In this document: positions 14,996 to 24,920 of the stretch, in pieces | Position numbering within the stretch: position 1 is the stretch's first letter | How the letters are laid out: every line of letters starts with the position of its first letter | Assembly (NCBI RefSeq): GCF_000829675.1 | Contig: NZ_BBRX01000040.1 | Location: forward strand, 1 to 39,583 | From: Acinetobacter rudis | Lineage (GTDB): Bacteria; Pseudomonadota; Gammaproteobacteria; Pseudomonadales; Moraxellaceae | Reading direction: 5' to 3' | DNA length: 39,583 nucleotides | Program-made: the position numbers and the translations under genes | Notes under the pieces: generated by a model | The model's database searches: none | Seen by the model: the letters and a program-made list of their open reading frames with translations, nothing else | What the model was told of the DNA's origin: nothing

Positions 14996-16318
14996 ATGAA
15001 ATTAAAAAAGCTCACTACAGCTATACTGTTATCTACTCTACCAACTGCAGGCGCTTTTGCCGCTGCAATGGATCGCTCAGGCCAATCTATGTCTGCGTTT
15101 TTCCAGCCAGGTAACTACTTTGAAGCTGGACTTTCTGTACTTGACCCGACGGTTGAAGGTGTGGAAGCTGGTAAATCTGCTACGCAACGACATATAGGTG
15201 ATATGGCAGATAGCTACTACTTCCCATCTGCTGCATTAAAATTACAAGTTGCAGACCAATTTTCTGTAGGTATTCTTTACGATCAACCATTCGGTGCCAA
15301 AGCAGAATATAGCGGTAACAACGTATTTGTTTCTGCACCAAATGACTTAATTTTATCATCTTTGCCAGGACTTACCACATCGGCAATTGGTGCTGATATA
15401 CAAGGCAATACCAATGTAGAAGTGGATACTCAAAATCTTTCTTTAATACTTGGTTATCAACCGACTGAAAACTGGAATATCTATGGTGGTGCTGCGTACC
15501 AAACTGTAAAAGGTCATGTCAGTCTTCGCGGTAGTGCCTATAGTCTTTACAATGGCTATGATGCCAACATTAAAGAAACTGGTGGTATGGGCTGGCTTGC
15601 TGGTGTGGCATTCCAAATTCCAGAAATTGCATTAAAAGCATCTGTAACCTATCGTTCTGAAATTGATCATGATGTAACGATTAGAGAATCTATCGGTCTT
15701 GTTGATCACATTGCAAATATTCCTCCTGGCCAACTTCCTGCTCTTCCACCAGCTGCTGGTGCATTGATAGGTGGAGCAATTGCTGCAAATGCTGCTGAAG
15801 GCAAAACAACCATTACTACACCACAATCTGTTAACCTTGATTTCCAAACCGGTATCATGGCAGACACCGTAGCTTTTGCTAACGTGCGCTGGGTAAACTG
15901 GAAAGACTTTGCGATTCGTCCATATAAATTTGGCAAAGTATCAGAAGTTGTTGGACAAGCTGTAGGCCGACCAAATGGCTTTAACCTCGTAGAATACTCT
16001 GAAGATCAATGGTCAGTAACAGCTGGTGTCGGTCGTAAACTTACAGAAAAATGGGCAGGTAATGTCTCTGTAGGCTGGGACTCTGGCGCTGGTAACCCTG
16101 TAACGACACTTGGTCCTACTGAAGGTTTCTGGAATGTGGGCTTAGGTGCACAATATAGCCCTACACCGCAAACCTTTATCGCAGGTGGTGTTAAATACTT
16201 CTGGTTAGGTGATGCCAAAGCACAAACAGGTGCTCAAGCAGGTGGATCTGACTATGTAGCAGAATTCAAAGACAACCATGCTTTAGCTTATGGTCTTAAA
16301 ATCGGCTATCGCTTCTAA
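14996..16318 (+). CDS. FadL/OmpP1/TodX-family outer-membrane transporter
   Basis: A 440-residue outer-membrane channel for long-chain fatty acids or other hydrophobic compounds. It has a signal peptide (MKLKKLTTAILLSTLPTAGAFA) followed by AAMDRSGQSMSAFFQPGNYFEAGLS, which corresponds to the N-terminal plug region of FadL. Barrel strands follow, with the FadL-like VADQFSVGILYDQPFGA, PTENWNIYGGAAYQTVKGHV, VTYRSEIDHDV and VGWDSGAGNPVTTLGPTEGFW segments, and it ends KIGYRF. GGGAAG precedes the start. Together with the wax ester synthase at 18.2 kb it fits an organism that takes up and stores fatty acids or alkanes. The name fadL is plausible, but the genus carries several paralogs. Confidence 0.85.
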   Translation: MKLKKLTTAILLSTLPTAGAFAAAMDRSGQSMSAFFQPGNYFEAGLSVLDPTVEGVEAGKSATQRHIGDMADSYYFPSAALKLQVADQFSVGILYDQPFGAKAEYSGNNVFVSAPNDLILSSLPGLTTSAIGADIQGNTNVEVDTQNLSLILGYQPTENWNIYGGAAYQTVKGHVSLRGSAYSLYNGYDANIKETGGMGWLAGVAFQIPEIALKASVTYRSEIDHDVTIRESIGLVDHIANIPPGQLPALPPAAGALIGGAIAANAAEGKTTITTPQSVNLDFQTGIMADTVAFANVRWVNWKDFAIRPYKFGKVSEVVGQAVGRPNGFNLVEYSEDQWSVTAGVGRKLTEKWAGNVSVGWDSGAGNPVTTLGPTEGFWNVGLGAQYSPTPQTFIAGGVKYFWLGDAKAQTGAQAGGSDYVAEFKDNHALAYGLKIGYRF

Positions 16319-16342
16319 GTCTTAGACTGAACATCAAATATA

Positions 16343-16372
16343 AAAAATAGGCACTTTGAAGTGCCTATTTTT
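16343..16372. terminator. Bidirectional terminator between fadL-like gene and thrH
   Basis: A perfect 12-bp stem AAAAATAGGCAC/GTGCCTATTTTT with loop TTTGAA. It serves both converging genes. Confidence 0.85.
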
Positions 16373-16419
16373 ATGTCCTAATCACTTGTTTTATACAAGT
16401 AACCACCTGGGAATAAGTT

Positions 16420-17037
16420 TTATTCTGGAATATTACGTACAGATGCTTCACGAATCGCTTGTTTTAACTGCTCATAGCCATGTAGAGCTGGGAACTGTGG
16501 AAATTCTGCAATCACATTATCTGGTGCATCAAACAAGAAACCACGATCTGCTTCACCCAGCATCGTTGTATCATTATAAGAATCACCTGCTGCAATCACA
16601 CGATAATTAAGACCATGTAATGCCTTTACCGCTTGACGCTTTTGATCAGGTTGACGCAGTTTATACGCAGTAATCATTCCCTCTGCATCTGTTTCGAGTT
16701 TGTGACAAAAAATTGTAGGCCAACCAAGTTGTTGCATCAATGGATGGGCAAACTCATAGAAAGTATCAGATAAAATAATCAATTGAAAATGTGTACGAAC
16801 CCATTCAACAAATTCTTTTGCACCAGGGAATGGCCCCATGTCAGCAATCACTGCTTGTATATCGTTTAAGCCTAGACCATGCTGTTTTAAAATATTTAGA
16901 CGTTGAGTCATCAATACATCGTAGTCGGGAATATCTCGAGTTGTTGCCTCAAGCTCTTTAATGCCAGTTTTCTTGGCAAAGTTGATCCAAATCTCTGGTA
17001 CCAATACGCCTTCTAAATCTAAACAAACAACTTCCAT
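16420..17037 (-). CDS. thrH: Phosphoserine phosphatase / homoserine phosphotransferase
   Basis: A 205-residue HAD enzyme that matches Pseudomonas ThrH nearly segment by segment as I recall it: CLDLEGVLVPEIWI at the start (nucleophile D7, E9 in DLEG), TTRDIPDYDVLM, ILSDTFYEF (motif II), KRQAVKAL (lysine, motif III) and VIAAGDSYNDTTML (motif IV). ThrH hydrolyses phosphoserine and can transfer the phosphate to homoserine, linking serine and threonine synthesis. The start is ATG 17037 with GGGGA upstream; the frame extends 14 codons further without a ribosome site. It diverges from cysH. Confidence 0.92.
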   Translation of the reverse strand: MEVVCLDLEGVLVPEIWINFAKKTGIKELEATTRDIPDYDVLMTQRLNILKQHGLGLNDIQAVIADMGPFPGAKEFVEWVRTHFQLIILSDTFYEFAHPLMQQLGWPTIFCHKLETDAEGMITAYKLRQPDQKRQAVKALHGLNYRVIAAGDSYNDTTMLGEADRGFLFDAPDNVIAEFPQFPALHGYEQLKQAIREASVRNIPE

Positions 17038-17227
17038 GGTGATCCCCATACTGTGACAAATAAATAATGATCGTAACAATAACTGCTGATCATAAACGTG
17101 TCACTTTTTTAAATCAATTTAACTCATAAGCTTTTATAAATTAATGTTAAAATCAGCCTTCAGAATAACTTAGAATAAACAAATACAAAAATCTTCAATA
17201 GCTTAACCGCCAATCACAGGGGTCAAC

Positions 17228-17959
17228 ATGACTCAAATTCCAACTACCGATTTGATTACTGCACAGGCATTGGAATATCAAGACCAATCAGCACAAGCCA
17301 TCATGGCCTTAGCACTGAGCCAACATCAAGACATTGCCATTTCGTTTTCAGGTGCTGAAGATGTGGTACTCATTGATATCGCATCACAACTCGGCAAACC
17401 CTTTCGTGTATTTAGTTTAGATACAGGCCGACTTCACCCTGAAACCTATCAATTTATCGAGCAAGTACGTCAACACTATAAAATCGATATTGAAATATGT
17501 TTCCCAGAATCAGAAGCAGTACAAACTTTTGTTCAAGAAAAAGGCTTATTTAGCTTTTTTAAGGATGGTCATCAAGAGTGCTGTGGTGTACGTAAAGTAC
17601 AACCCCTGAGAAAAAAACTTTCAACTTTAGATGCTTGGATTACAGGGCAACGTAAAGACCAAAGCCCGGGTACACGAAATAGTATACCTGTGATCCAAAC
17701 TGACGATGGCTTTTCGACGCCAAATAAAACATTAATTAAATATAACCCACTTGCAAATTGGAGCAGTGCTGAGGTTTGGAGTTATATTCGCATGATGGAA
17801 ATTCCATACAACAAACTGCACGAACGTGGTTATATCTCTATAGGCTGTGAACCATGTACCCGCGCTGTATTGCCGCAACAGCATGAACGTGAAGGACGCT
17901 GGTGGTGGGAAGAAGCAACGCATAAAGAATGTGGACTACATGCAGGTAATTTAAAATAA
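17228..17959 (+). CDS. cysH: Assimilatory adenylyl-sulfate (APS) reductase
   Basis: A 243-residue reductase that turns activated sulfate into sulfite with thioredoxin as electron donor. The PP-loop-type site [10 protein letters not shown] (39-48) and the [12 protein letters not shown] segment (63-74) bind the nucleotide. The four iron-sulfur cysteines are C118-C119 (QECCGVRK) and C207/C210 (GCEPCTR), and the catalytic cysteine is C235 in KECGLH. The Cys-Cys...Cys-x-x-Cys set marks the [4Fe-4S] APS-reducing form, as opposed to the PAPS-only enzyme of E. coli. GGGG precedes the start. Confidence 0.93.
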   Translation: MTQIPTTDLITAQALEYQDQSAQAIMALALSQHQDIAISFSGAEDVVLIDIASQLGKPFRVFSLDTGRLHPETYQFIEQVRQHYKIDIEICFPESEAVQTFVQEKGLFSFFKDGHQECCGVRKVQPLRKKLSTLDAWITGQRKDQSPGTRNSIPVIQTDDGFSTPNKTLIKYNPLANWSSAEVWSYIRMMEIPYNKLHERGYISIGCEPCTRAVLPQQHEREGRWWWEEATHKECGLHAGNLK

Positions 17960-18026
17960 TCTCCTGATTAACCCAAAGATATACTCAACAGTTTATGCTT
18001 TGTGTCATGATAGTTCTTCACAACGT

Positions 18027-18091
18027 AGGGTGATTTCTATATCATAGAAAACAATTAGTTGATCTTTCAACCTAATCGGCAGCATCACCCT
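18027..18091. ncRNA. Candidate structured RNA with three-way junction
   Basis: AGGGTGAT (18027-18034) pairs perfectly with ATCACCCT (18084-18091) and encloses two hairpins. One is TTCTAT/ATAGAA (18035-18049); the other is TTAGTTGA with TCAACCTAA (18055-18075, one bulge). It lies in the 277-bp gap between cysH and atfA. No RNA family is recognised and the transcribed strand is unknown. A further 6-bp repeat GTTCAC/GTGAAC occurs at 18112-18145. Confidence 0.3.
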
Positions 18092-18236
18092 CGATCAATT
18101 AATCAGTCCTCGTTCACCTTAAGGTTTTCTAACTTTAATGTGAACTATATCCATGCAATATTCTGATAATTCTAAAAAATACTAACGCTCAGACAAGAGC
18201 TGTTATTGACATTAAGCAGTGAGGCTACAAACAACT

Positions 18237-19700
18237 ATGCGCCCCTTACACCCAATTGATTTTATCTTTCTGTCTTTAGAAAAACGGCAACAACCAATGC
18301 ATGTCGGTGTCTTATTTTTATTTCAGATTCCAGAACACGCACCTACAACTTTTATTCAAGACTTAGTTGCGGATATTCGCAACAATAAAACACCACCTGT
18401 TCCTCCTTTTAATAACCAACTGAGTGGATTATTTTGGGATGAGGATCAAGAGTTTGATATTGATCACCACTTTCGTCATATTGCCCTCCCCAAACCAGGT
18501 CGTATTCGAGAGCTTTTAGTCTATGTTTCACAAGAGCACAGCACACTGATTGATCGTGCTAAACCGATGTGGAGCTGTCATATTATTGAAGGGCTAGAAG
18601 ACAACCGTTTTGCCATGTATTTTAAAATACATCATTCAGTTGTCGATGGTATTGCAGGAATGCGCTTAGTGCAGAAATCCTTTTCAACTGAGCCGAATGA
18701 TCAGCATATTGTTCCACCTTGGTGTGTCCAACAAATACCTTCATCAAAACCTCCTAAAGGCGCAAAGATCAGCCGAATTAAAAAAATAATGGGAGGAATC
18801 AAAAGCCAGATTGATGCGACACCTAAAGTTGCTGAAGAACTATTTCATGCACTGACCAAAGAACGTGGTAAAAATCCAGATTACATTTCAAGTTTTCAAG
18901 CACCCTCGTCTATCCTGAATCAACGTGTAAGCTCATCACGCCGTTTTGCAGCACAGTCTTTTGAGTTAAGTCGCCTTAAAGATATTAGTAAATCTTTGCA
19001 AGTTACGCTCAATGATGTTGTTTTAGCGATCTGTTCTGGCGCTTTACGCGAGTATCTCCGCAGTCAAGATGCTTTACCTAAAAAACCATTAATTGCAATG
19101 GTCCCTGCTTCTATTCGTGATGACGACTCTGATGTCAGCAACCGAATTACCATGATTTTGGCAAATCTGGGCACACATAAAAGCAATCCATTGGAACGTT
19201 TGGCCATTATTCAACGCAGCATGCAAAACGCCAAACAACGTTTTAAGCGCATGACACCGTTACAAATTTTAAATTATAGTGCGCTAGTCTATGGTCCTGC
19301 TGGATTTAATATCTTGACTGGTGCATTGCCAAACCGCCAATCATTTAATATTGTTATTTCAAATGTACCCGGTCCGAAAGAACCACTGTATTGGAATGGT
19401 GCGCGTTTAGAAGCCCTTTACCCAGCATCCATTGTACTCGATGGCCAAGCGCTCAATATTACTATGACCAGTTATCAAGATAAGCTTGAAGTGGGACTAA
19501 CAGGTTGCCGCAATGCTTTACCTAAAATGCAAAATCTACTGACCTTTTTAGAAGAAGAAATCCAAAGGTTTGAGCAGGTCATTCAGCACAAGAAAATCAC
19601 AAATACAGCCACGATAGTAGATGCGACAACTTCTCGACAAAAAGCGAAGAAATCAGTCTCAACTCAAACGGTGATAGATTTATCTGCAGCTACGGATTAA
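18237..19700 (+). CDS. atfA: Bifunctional wax ester synthase / diacylglycerol acyltransferase
   Basis: A 487-residue acyltransferase that makes wax esters from fatty alcohols and triacylglycerol from diacylglycerol, using acyl-CoA, at the inner face of the membrane. It follows the A. baylyi AtfA sequence from MRPLHPIDFIFLSLEKRQQP onward. The catalytic motif HHSVVDG (132-138) has HHxxxDG intact, and the PLW-like KPMWSCHIIEG, NDVVLAICSGALR, SNVPGPKEPLYWNGA and YPASIVLDGQALN segments are all present. ATG 18237 is chosen because it gives the family's N-terminus; GTG 18219 is also open. It carries an extra Ser/Thr/Lys-rich C-terminal tail (about residues 455-487), so it is longer than AtfA of A. 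baylyi (458). Confidence 0.93.
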   Translation: MRPLHPIDFIFLSLEKRQQPMHVGVLFLFQIPEHAPTTFIQDLVADIRNNKTPPVPPFNNQLSGLFWDEDQEFDIDHHFRHIALPKPGRIRELLVYVSQEHSTLIDRAKPMWSCHIIEGLEDNRFAMYFKIHHSVVDGIAGMRLVQKSFSTEPNDQHIVPPWCVQQIPSSKPPKGAKISRIKKIMGGIKSQIDATPKVAEELFHALTKERGKNPDYISSFQAPSSILNQRVSSSRRFAAQSFELSRLKDISKSLQVTLNDVVLAICSGALREYLRSQDALPKKPLIAMVPASIRDDDSDVSNRITMILANLGTHKSNPLERLAIIQRSMQNAKQRFKRMTPLQILNYSALVYGPAGFNILTGALPNRQSFNIVISNVPGPKEPLYWNGARLEALYPASIVLDGQALNITMTSYQDKLEVGLTGCRNALPKMQNLLTFLEEEIQRFEQVIQHKKITNTATIVDATTSRQKAKKSVSTQTVIDLSAATD

Positions 19701-19707
19701 AAAATAT

Positions 19708-19729
19708 TCAGCCTATCCAGCTGATTTTT
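19708..19729 (+). terminator. Weak terminator after atfA
   Basis: A 5-bp stem TCAGC/GCTGA (19708-19712 with 19720-19724), followed by five T. Confidence 0.35.
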
Positions 19730-19784
19730 AACTTATTGTTATTATGTATAAAACTAAATATCTTACTTCATAATACAGCATAAA

Positions 19785-19811
19785 CTAAGGGGCGTTTTAA
19801 CAGCCCCTTAG
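19785..19811 (-). terminator. Terminator overlapping the stop codon of the 57-residue protein
   Basis: A perfect 9-bp stem CTAAGGGGC/GCCCCTTAG with a 9-nt loop. The minus-strand stop codon lies in the first arm and TTTAT follows. Confidence 0.65.
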
Positions 19812-19981
19812 CTTTGAATGTTTCGACATTGATTTAACAGTTCTTGACAAACACTAACCACCATATCTTTGGTAATGTTAATTTCTTGACCATTTTCATC
19901 CAACATCACACAGGTGTTTTGATTTTGAGGCTCAACAATACAACGACCCTCACGTGCAACTACATTTTCAGCTAAATTCAT
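19808..19981 (-). CDS. Small hypothetical protein (57 residues)
   Basis: A small soluble protein starting MNLAENVVAREGRC from ATG 19981, with GTGAGG 5 nt upstream as ribosome site. It has three cysteines and an Asp/Glu/Gln-rich middle (VMLDENGQEINITKDMVV), followed by an amphipathic C-terminal helix (SVCQELLNQCRNIQ). A strong terminator overlaps its stop codon, and its composition looks coding. I do not recognise a family. It lies 130 bp after rng on the same strand and may be transcribed separately. Confidence 0.6.
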   Translation of the reverse strand: MNLAENVVAREGRCIVEPQNQNTCVMLDENGQEINITKDMVVSVCQELLNQCRNIQS

Positions 19982-20076
19982 TTTTGACCTCACTTGCTAA
20001 GACAATTTATTTGATGTGTCTATGGCTATTCACAGAGACTAGTATTGTAAAAACGCCAGTCAATGTAAAATTTCAG

Positions 20077-20109
20077 TTGTAACAAGGATTAAGCGATAAC
20101 TCGTTACAA
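20077..20109 (-). terminator. Hairpin just after rng
   Basis: TTGTAAC (20077-20083) pairs with GTTACAA (20103-20109), starting 2 bp after the rng stop codon. The following tail is only moderately T-rich. Confidence 0.35.
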
Positions 20110-20111
20110 TT

Positions 20112-21566
20112 TCATGAGAGAATGACATCATATTGCTCTTGCGTATAAAGATTTTCCACTTGGAATTTGATAACACGATCAATGAAATGCTCTAAATCAG
20201 CGACTGCAGCAGCTTCTCCAGTTAAAAGGCGGTCAATTACCTGTGGATGAGCAATAACAGTAAAGCCACTCTGAGACTCAAAAGCTCGGGCATATCTTAA
20301 GATCTCTCGAAAGATTTCGTAACATACTGTCTCGGCAGTTTTCACATAACCCCGTCCTTGACAGGTTGGACAAGACTCACAAAGCAAATGTTCTAATGAT
20401 TCGCGGGTTCGCTTACGTGTCATTTCCACCAAGCCCAATTCTGAAACTTGGGTAATTTTGGTTTTAGCATGATCACGTTCAAGCATTTTTTCAAATTGCA
20501 TCAAAACATCATCACGATGCGATGCTTCTTGCATGTCAATAAAATCAATAATGATGATTCCTCCCAAGTTACGCAGTCTTAATTGACGTGCAATCACTTG
20601 GGTTGCTTCCATATTGGTTTTAAAAACAGTGTCCTCTAAACTACGCCCACCAACATATGAGCCAGTGTTGACATCAATCGTGGTCATTGCCTCAGTCTGA
20701 TCAATCATCAGATAACCGCCAGACTTCAACGCCACACGAGTTTGTAAGGCCTTTTGTACGTCTTCTTCAACATTATATAAGTCAAAGATCGGACGCTCAC
20801 CAGGGTAGTGAAATAGTCGATTTTCAGCAGTCGGTACAAATTCGCGGACAAAATCTTGTAGCTTTGCGTGAATTTCACGTGAATCTACATAGATTTTAGC
20901 GGTTTTCTCACTGACAAGATCACGGATCACGCGCTGAGGTAAAGGCAGCTCTTCAAAAATAAGCGAAGGAACAACAATACTTCGTTGTTTTTTCTGTATA
21001 TATTCCCAAAGTTTGGCGAGATAACACATATCACGGGCAATTGCAGCCTCATCCACACCTTCAGCAGCAGTACGTACAATGACACTGCCCGGAAGCTGAT
21101 GTTCTTTTTGAATATTCTCAATGATGCCACGTAACCGTTCACGCTCAGTTTCTGACTCAATACGTTGAGATACACCAATATAGTTACCAAAAGGCATGAG
21201 AACTAAATAACGCGAAGGAATAGAAAGATCCGTACTTAAACGTGCACCTTTAGTGCCTAACATGTCCTTCATCACTTGTACTGTCAGGATTTGTCCTGGT
21301 TGTAAAAGCTCATAAACATTTGGGGTAGGCTGATTACGAGGCCACACCATATCATTGATGTGTAAAAATGCAGTTCGAGATAAACCAATATCAACAAATG
21401 CTGCTTGCATTCCTGGTAATACACGGACCACTTTGGCTTTATAAATATTTCCAACCAATCCACGTTTTACACTACGTTCAACAAACAATTCATTGACGGT
21501 CCCATTTTCAACCAATGCCACACGACATTCCATCGGTGTGACATTAATTAATAATTCATCAGACAT
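20112..21566 (-). CDS. rng: Ribonuclease G
   Basis: A 484-residue single-strand-specific endoribonuclease of the RNase E/G family, acting in 16S rRNA 5'-end maturation and mRNA decay. The S1 domain occupies roughly residues 35-125 (GNIYKAKVVRVLPGMQAAFVDIG). The DNase I-like catalytic part has the Mg ligands D298 (TTIDVNTG) and D341/D344 (IIDFIDM). The zinc-link is C399-P-T-C402 (CPTCQGRGYV). It lacks the long degradosome tail of RNase E. The start is ATG 21566; an in-frame TTG four codons earlier is not needed. The order mreB-mreC-mreD-maf-rng matches E. coli. Confidence 0.94.
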   Translation of the reverse strand: MSDELLINVTPMECRVALVENGTVNELFVERSVKRGLVGNIYKAKVVRVLPGMQAAFVDIGLSRTAFLHINDMVWPRNQPTPNVYELLQPGQILTVQVMKDMLGTKGARLSTDLSIPSRYLVLMPFGNYIGVSQRIESETERERLRGIIENIQKEHQLPGSVIVRTAAEGVDEAAIARDMCYLAKLWEYIQKKQRSIVVPSLIFEELPLPQRVIRDLVSEKTAKIYVDSREIHAKLQDFVREFVPTAENRLFHYPGERPIFDLYNVEEDVQKALQTRVALKSGGYLMIDQTEAMTTIDVNTGSYVGGRSLEDTVFKTNMEATQVIARQLRLRNLGGIIIIDFIDMQEASHRDDVLMQFEKMLERDHAKTKITQVSELGLVEMTRKRTRESLEHLLCESCPTCQGRGYVKTAETVCYEIFREILRYARAFESQSGFTVIAHPQVIDRLLTGEAAAVADLEHFIDRVIKFQVENLYTQEQYDVILS

Positions 21567-21731
21567 AATCAAGCTCAAATAAAAAAAATCTTTTCAAGTA
21601 TTTGAGAGTATCTGTAGTAACAGTTTATGCTAAGAACAATGCGAACACACTGCTTTCCCTATCATCTTGCATATTTTTTGTGTTGTTACTCCATGTTCCT
21701 CATTCCAATAATATTACGCATGTGATTGAGA

Positions 21732-21770
21732 CTACTGCGCCAATCCCCAAGCGGCATTGGCTTTGCTCAT
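21732..21770 (-). other. 12-codon reading frame with a strong ribosome site, between maf and rng
   Basis: MSKANAAWGLAQ, preceded by AAAGGAGAGGGAG. The ribosome site overlaps the 3' arm of a 7-bp stem (CCTTTAC...GTAAAGG on the minus strand), so it could be opened and closed. It may be a leader peptide for rng or chance. Otherwise I see no gene in the 249-bp maf-rng gap. Confidence 0.25.
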
Positions 21771-21815
21771 CAGCTCCCTCTCCTTTACAGGTATCCTCAG
21801 TAAAGGCCAAGTACT

Positions 21816-22385
21816 CTATAATTCCAATACATCAAATTCTTTTAGCAACTGTACAGTTTCATGTAAGGGTAAACCTACAACATTGCTATAACTTCCCACT
21901 ATACGTGGAATATACTGTGCAGCAATCCCTTGGATCGCATAAGCACCAGCTTTCCCCAAAGGTTCACCACTGTTCCAATAGTATTGCATATCAGATTGGT
22001 GAAGTACTTGAAACTCAACTTCTGTTTTAACCACAATACTTCTTAGCATCGTGTCAGAGGCCACACACACTCCACTGTATACCTCATGTGTCTTTCCCGA
22101 CAACATCGACCACATAGCAAATGCATGTTCTCGATCATGTGGTTTACCCAAAATCTGATTTGAGATTGAAACGCTGGTGTCTGCCGCTATCACAACGGCC
22201 CCAGCATGCTGCTTTAAAACAGCTTGGGCCTTTTGTTTGGCGAGTCGCTGCACATAATCTGCAACAGATTCATTATTATGTAGCGACTCGTCAATATCTG
22301 GACTTAAAATATGAAAATCCAAGCCAAGTTGTTGTAATAATTCGCGACGTCGCGCCGACCCTGACGCTAAAATTAAATTCGCCAT
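21816..22385 (-). CDS. maf: Maf-family nucleotide pyrophosphatase (dTTP/UTP type)
   Basis: A 189-residue housecleaning pyrophosphatase that hydrolyses dTTP, UTP and modified pyrimidine nucleotides. It shows the N-terminal LASGSARRRELL signature, the catalytic Asp in VIAADTSV, and the SGKTHEVYSGV, EPLGKAGAYAIQG and GSYSNVVGLPL segments of the YhdE branch. The start ATG lies inside the end of mreD (13-bp overlap), so it is translationally coupled. An upstream in-frame start (22415) would lie deeper within mreD and is not needed. Fourth gene of the mre operon. Confidence 0.93.
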   Translation of the reverse strand: MANLILASGSARRRELLQQLGLDFHILSPDIDESLHNNESVADYVQRLAKQKAQAVLKQHAGAVVIAADTSVSISNQILGKPHDREHAFAMWSMLSGKTHEVYSGVCVASDTMLRSIVVKTEVEFQVLHQSDMQYYWNSGEPLGKAGAYAIQGIAAQYIPRIVGSYSNVVGLPLHETVQLLKEFDVLEL

Positions 22386-22870
22386 CTTTTTAATAAATAA
22401 TACAAAATTGGCCAAAATAATACGCTACTTAGCAAAGGCATCCAATGTCGAGTAATCGAAAATGGTATCCCTCCCATCACTTGAGCAATATGTATAAATG
22501 CGATATGCACAAAACATGCAATTGCCACAATGATCCAAAGGTTAGCAAACGTCAGCACACGTTTTTCACGGATAAAATATCGCGCAATAAAAACGATTAA
22601 TACATAACTCAATGCATTAAGCCCAAGTGGTGCGTCTAAGAGCAAGTCAGTATATAGCCCCACAGAAAAAGCAAACCATATACCACACCATATCGGTTGA
22701 CATAGACTCCAAAATAAAACAACCAGCAACATAAACAACGGGCGCCATGCTGCAACAGAGTAATTTAATGGATAAACCACCAACACCGATGCAATCACAA
22801 CACTCAGCACAATGATCAAAAAAGGATCTTTGCGTTGTACATTAGAAGGTAATCTTTTAGCGATTTGCAT
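22373..22870 (-). CDS. mreD: Rod shape-determining protein MreD
   Basis: A 165-residue inner-membrane protein of the elongasome with about five hydrophobic helices. LLVVLFWSLCQPIWCGIWFAFSVGLYTDLLLDAPLGLNAL is the family's typical middle section, recognisable by the G-L-x-x-D-x-x-x-x-x-P-L-G-L-N-A-L pattern. It overlaps mreC by 14 bp at its start and maf by 13 bp at its end, so the whole block is one tightly packed transcript. MreD links MreC to the PBP2/RodA synthase. Confidence 0.92.
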   Translation of the reverse strand: MQIAKRLPSNVQRKDPFLIIVLSVVIASVLVVYPLNYSVAAWRPLFMLLVVLFWSLCQPIWCGIWFAFSVGLYTDLLLDAPLGLNALSYVLIVFIARYFIREKRVLTFANLWIIVAIACFVHIAFIHIAQVMGGIPFSITRHWMPLLSSVLFWPILYYLLKRWRI

Positions 22871-23714
22871 AAGGCTGCTCCATCGCTAGGGAGTCTGAAA
22901 ACAATACCACGACATGGTGTCCACCCGCCAACTGTGCTGCAGGAAGAACTTCAATGCTCGCAAATTCACCAGAAGTATGACGTTGTATTTTAGACACTGT
23001 CCCCACCAAATAACCTGCAGGAAAATGTTGTCCTAAACCAGAACTAATCACTTTGTCTCCCACTTTAATATTGGCACTTGTTGGCACATACTCCATTTTA
23101 AGTCGGCCTAGATCACCTGTACCAGAAACAATGGCACGCATACCTGAGCGCTCTAAACGCACTGATAATGAGTGCTCTTTATCTGATAACAGCATGACAC
23201 GACTGCTATGTGAAGAGACATTGATAATTTGCCCCATAATCCCTTGATCATCGAGCACTGTCTGCCCCACTTTCAACTGACTATTTGAACCGCGGTTAAT
23301 CACGATAATATGCCTTAATGGATCAGCGTCTGTACCAATCACCTCAGCAATTTCCATACGACCATCAATAATCAATGGTGTATCCAATAAACCACGCAAA
23401 CGTGTGTTTTCAGCAGATAACTCGGAGAGCTTTTGTAGACGCACTTTCGCCTGAAGCAACTCAGCTTGCATCGCTGTGTTTTCACGACGTAGCTGTACTT
23501 CTGATTTTGTTTGTTGGTTCAGCCATTCTTTCGATAACACTGGATAACTTGCAAGTACATAAATCGGATTATATGCAGCATACAAAACATCCCTTGCTGG
23601 TTGAATCACATGTGGCATACGCCAGTTAAAAAACAGCACAACGAAACATGTGATTACCGCAATGATGAAAGAGCGAAAAGATGGCGGTTGTCTTGAAAAA
23701 AGATTGGGTTGCAC
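22857..23714 (-). CDS. mreC: Rod shape-determining protein MreC
   Basis: A 285-residue bitopic periplasmic protein of the elongasome. It has a short cytoplasmic N-terminus, one transmembrane helix (about residues 15-31), a coiled coil (about 67-108, LRRENTAMQAELLQAKVRLQKL) and then the double beta-barrel domain with VIGTDADPLRHIIVINRGS, GIMGQIINVSSHSSRVMLLSD and VGDKVISSGLGQHFPAGYLVG. MreC activates PBP2. The start codon is GTG (23714) behind GAGG, 31 bp after mreB. Confidence 0.94.
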   Translation of the reverse strand: MQPNLFSRQPPSFRSFIIAVITCFVVLFFNWRMPHVIQPARDVLYAAYNPIYVLASYPVLSKEWLNQQTKSEVQLRRENTAMQAELLQAKVRLQKLSELSAENTRLRGLLDTPLIIDGRMEIAEVIGTDADPLRHIIVINRGSNSQLKVGQTVLDDQGIMGQIINVSSHSSRVMLLSDKEHSLSVRLERSGMRAIVSGTGDLGRLKMEYVPTSANIKVGDKVISSGLGQHFPAGYLVGTVSKIQRHTSGEFASIEVLPAAQLAGGHHVVVLFSDSLAMEQPYANR

Positions 23715-23745
23715 CGCACCGCCTCACCTTATCTAATTGTCTAAC

Positions 23746-24807
<1,062 letters not shown>

Positions 24808-24920
24808 TTATATAGACGCAAGATGGCAACTTTAACTAAATGTGATGCTTTGAACAAGTCAATCGCTTATCATAAGGCATGATATTTTGATTTTTTTTAA
24901 AACTGATTAGGTGAGATGTT

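Noticed and set aside
21602..22030. A 142-codon plus-strand frame across the maf-rng gap
   Set aside because: It runs antisense into the conserved maf gene, has no ribosome site and its product has no plausible domain.
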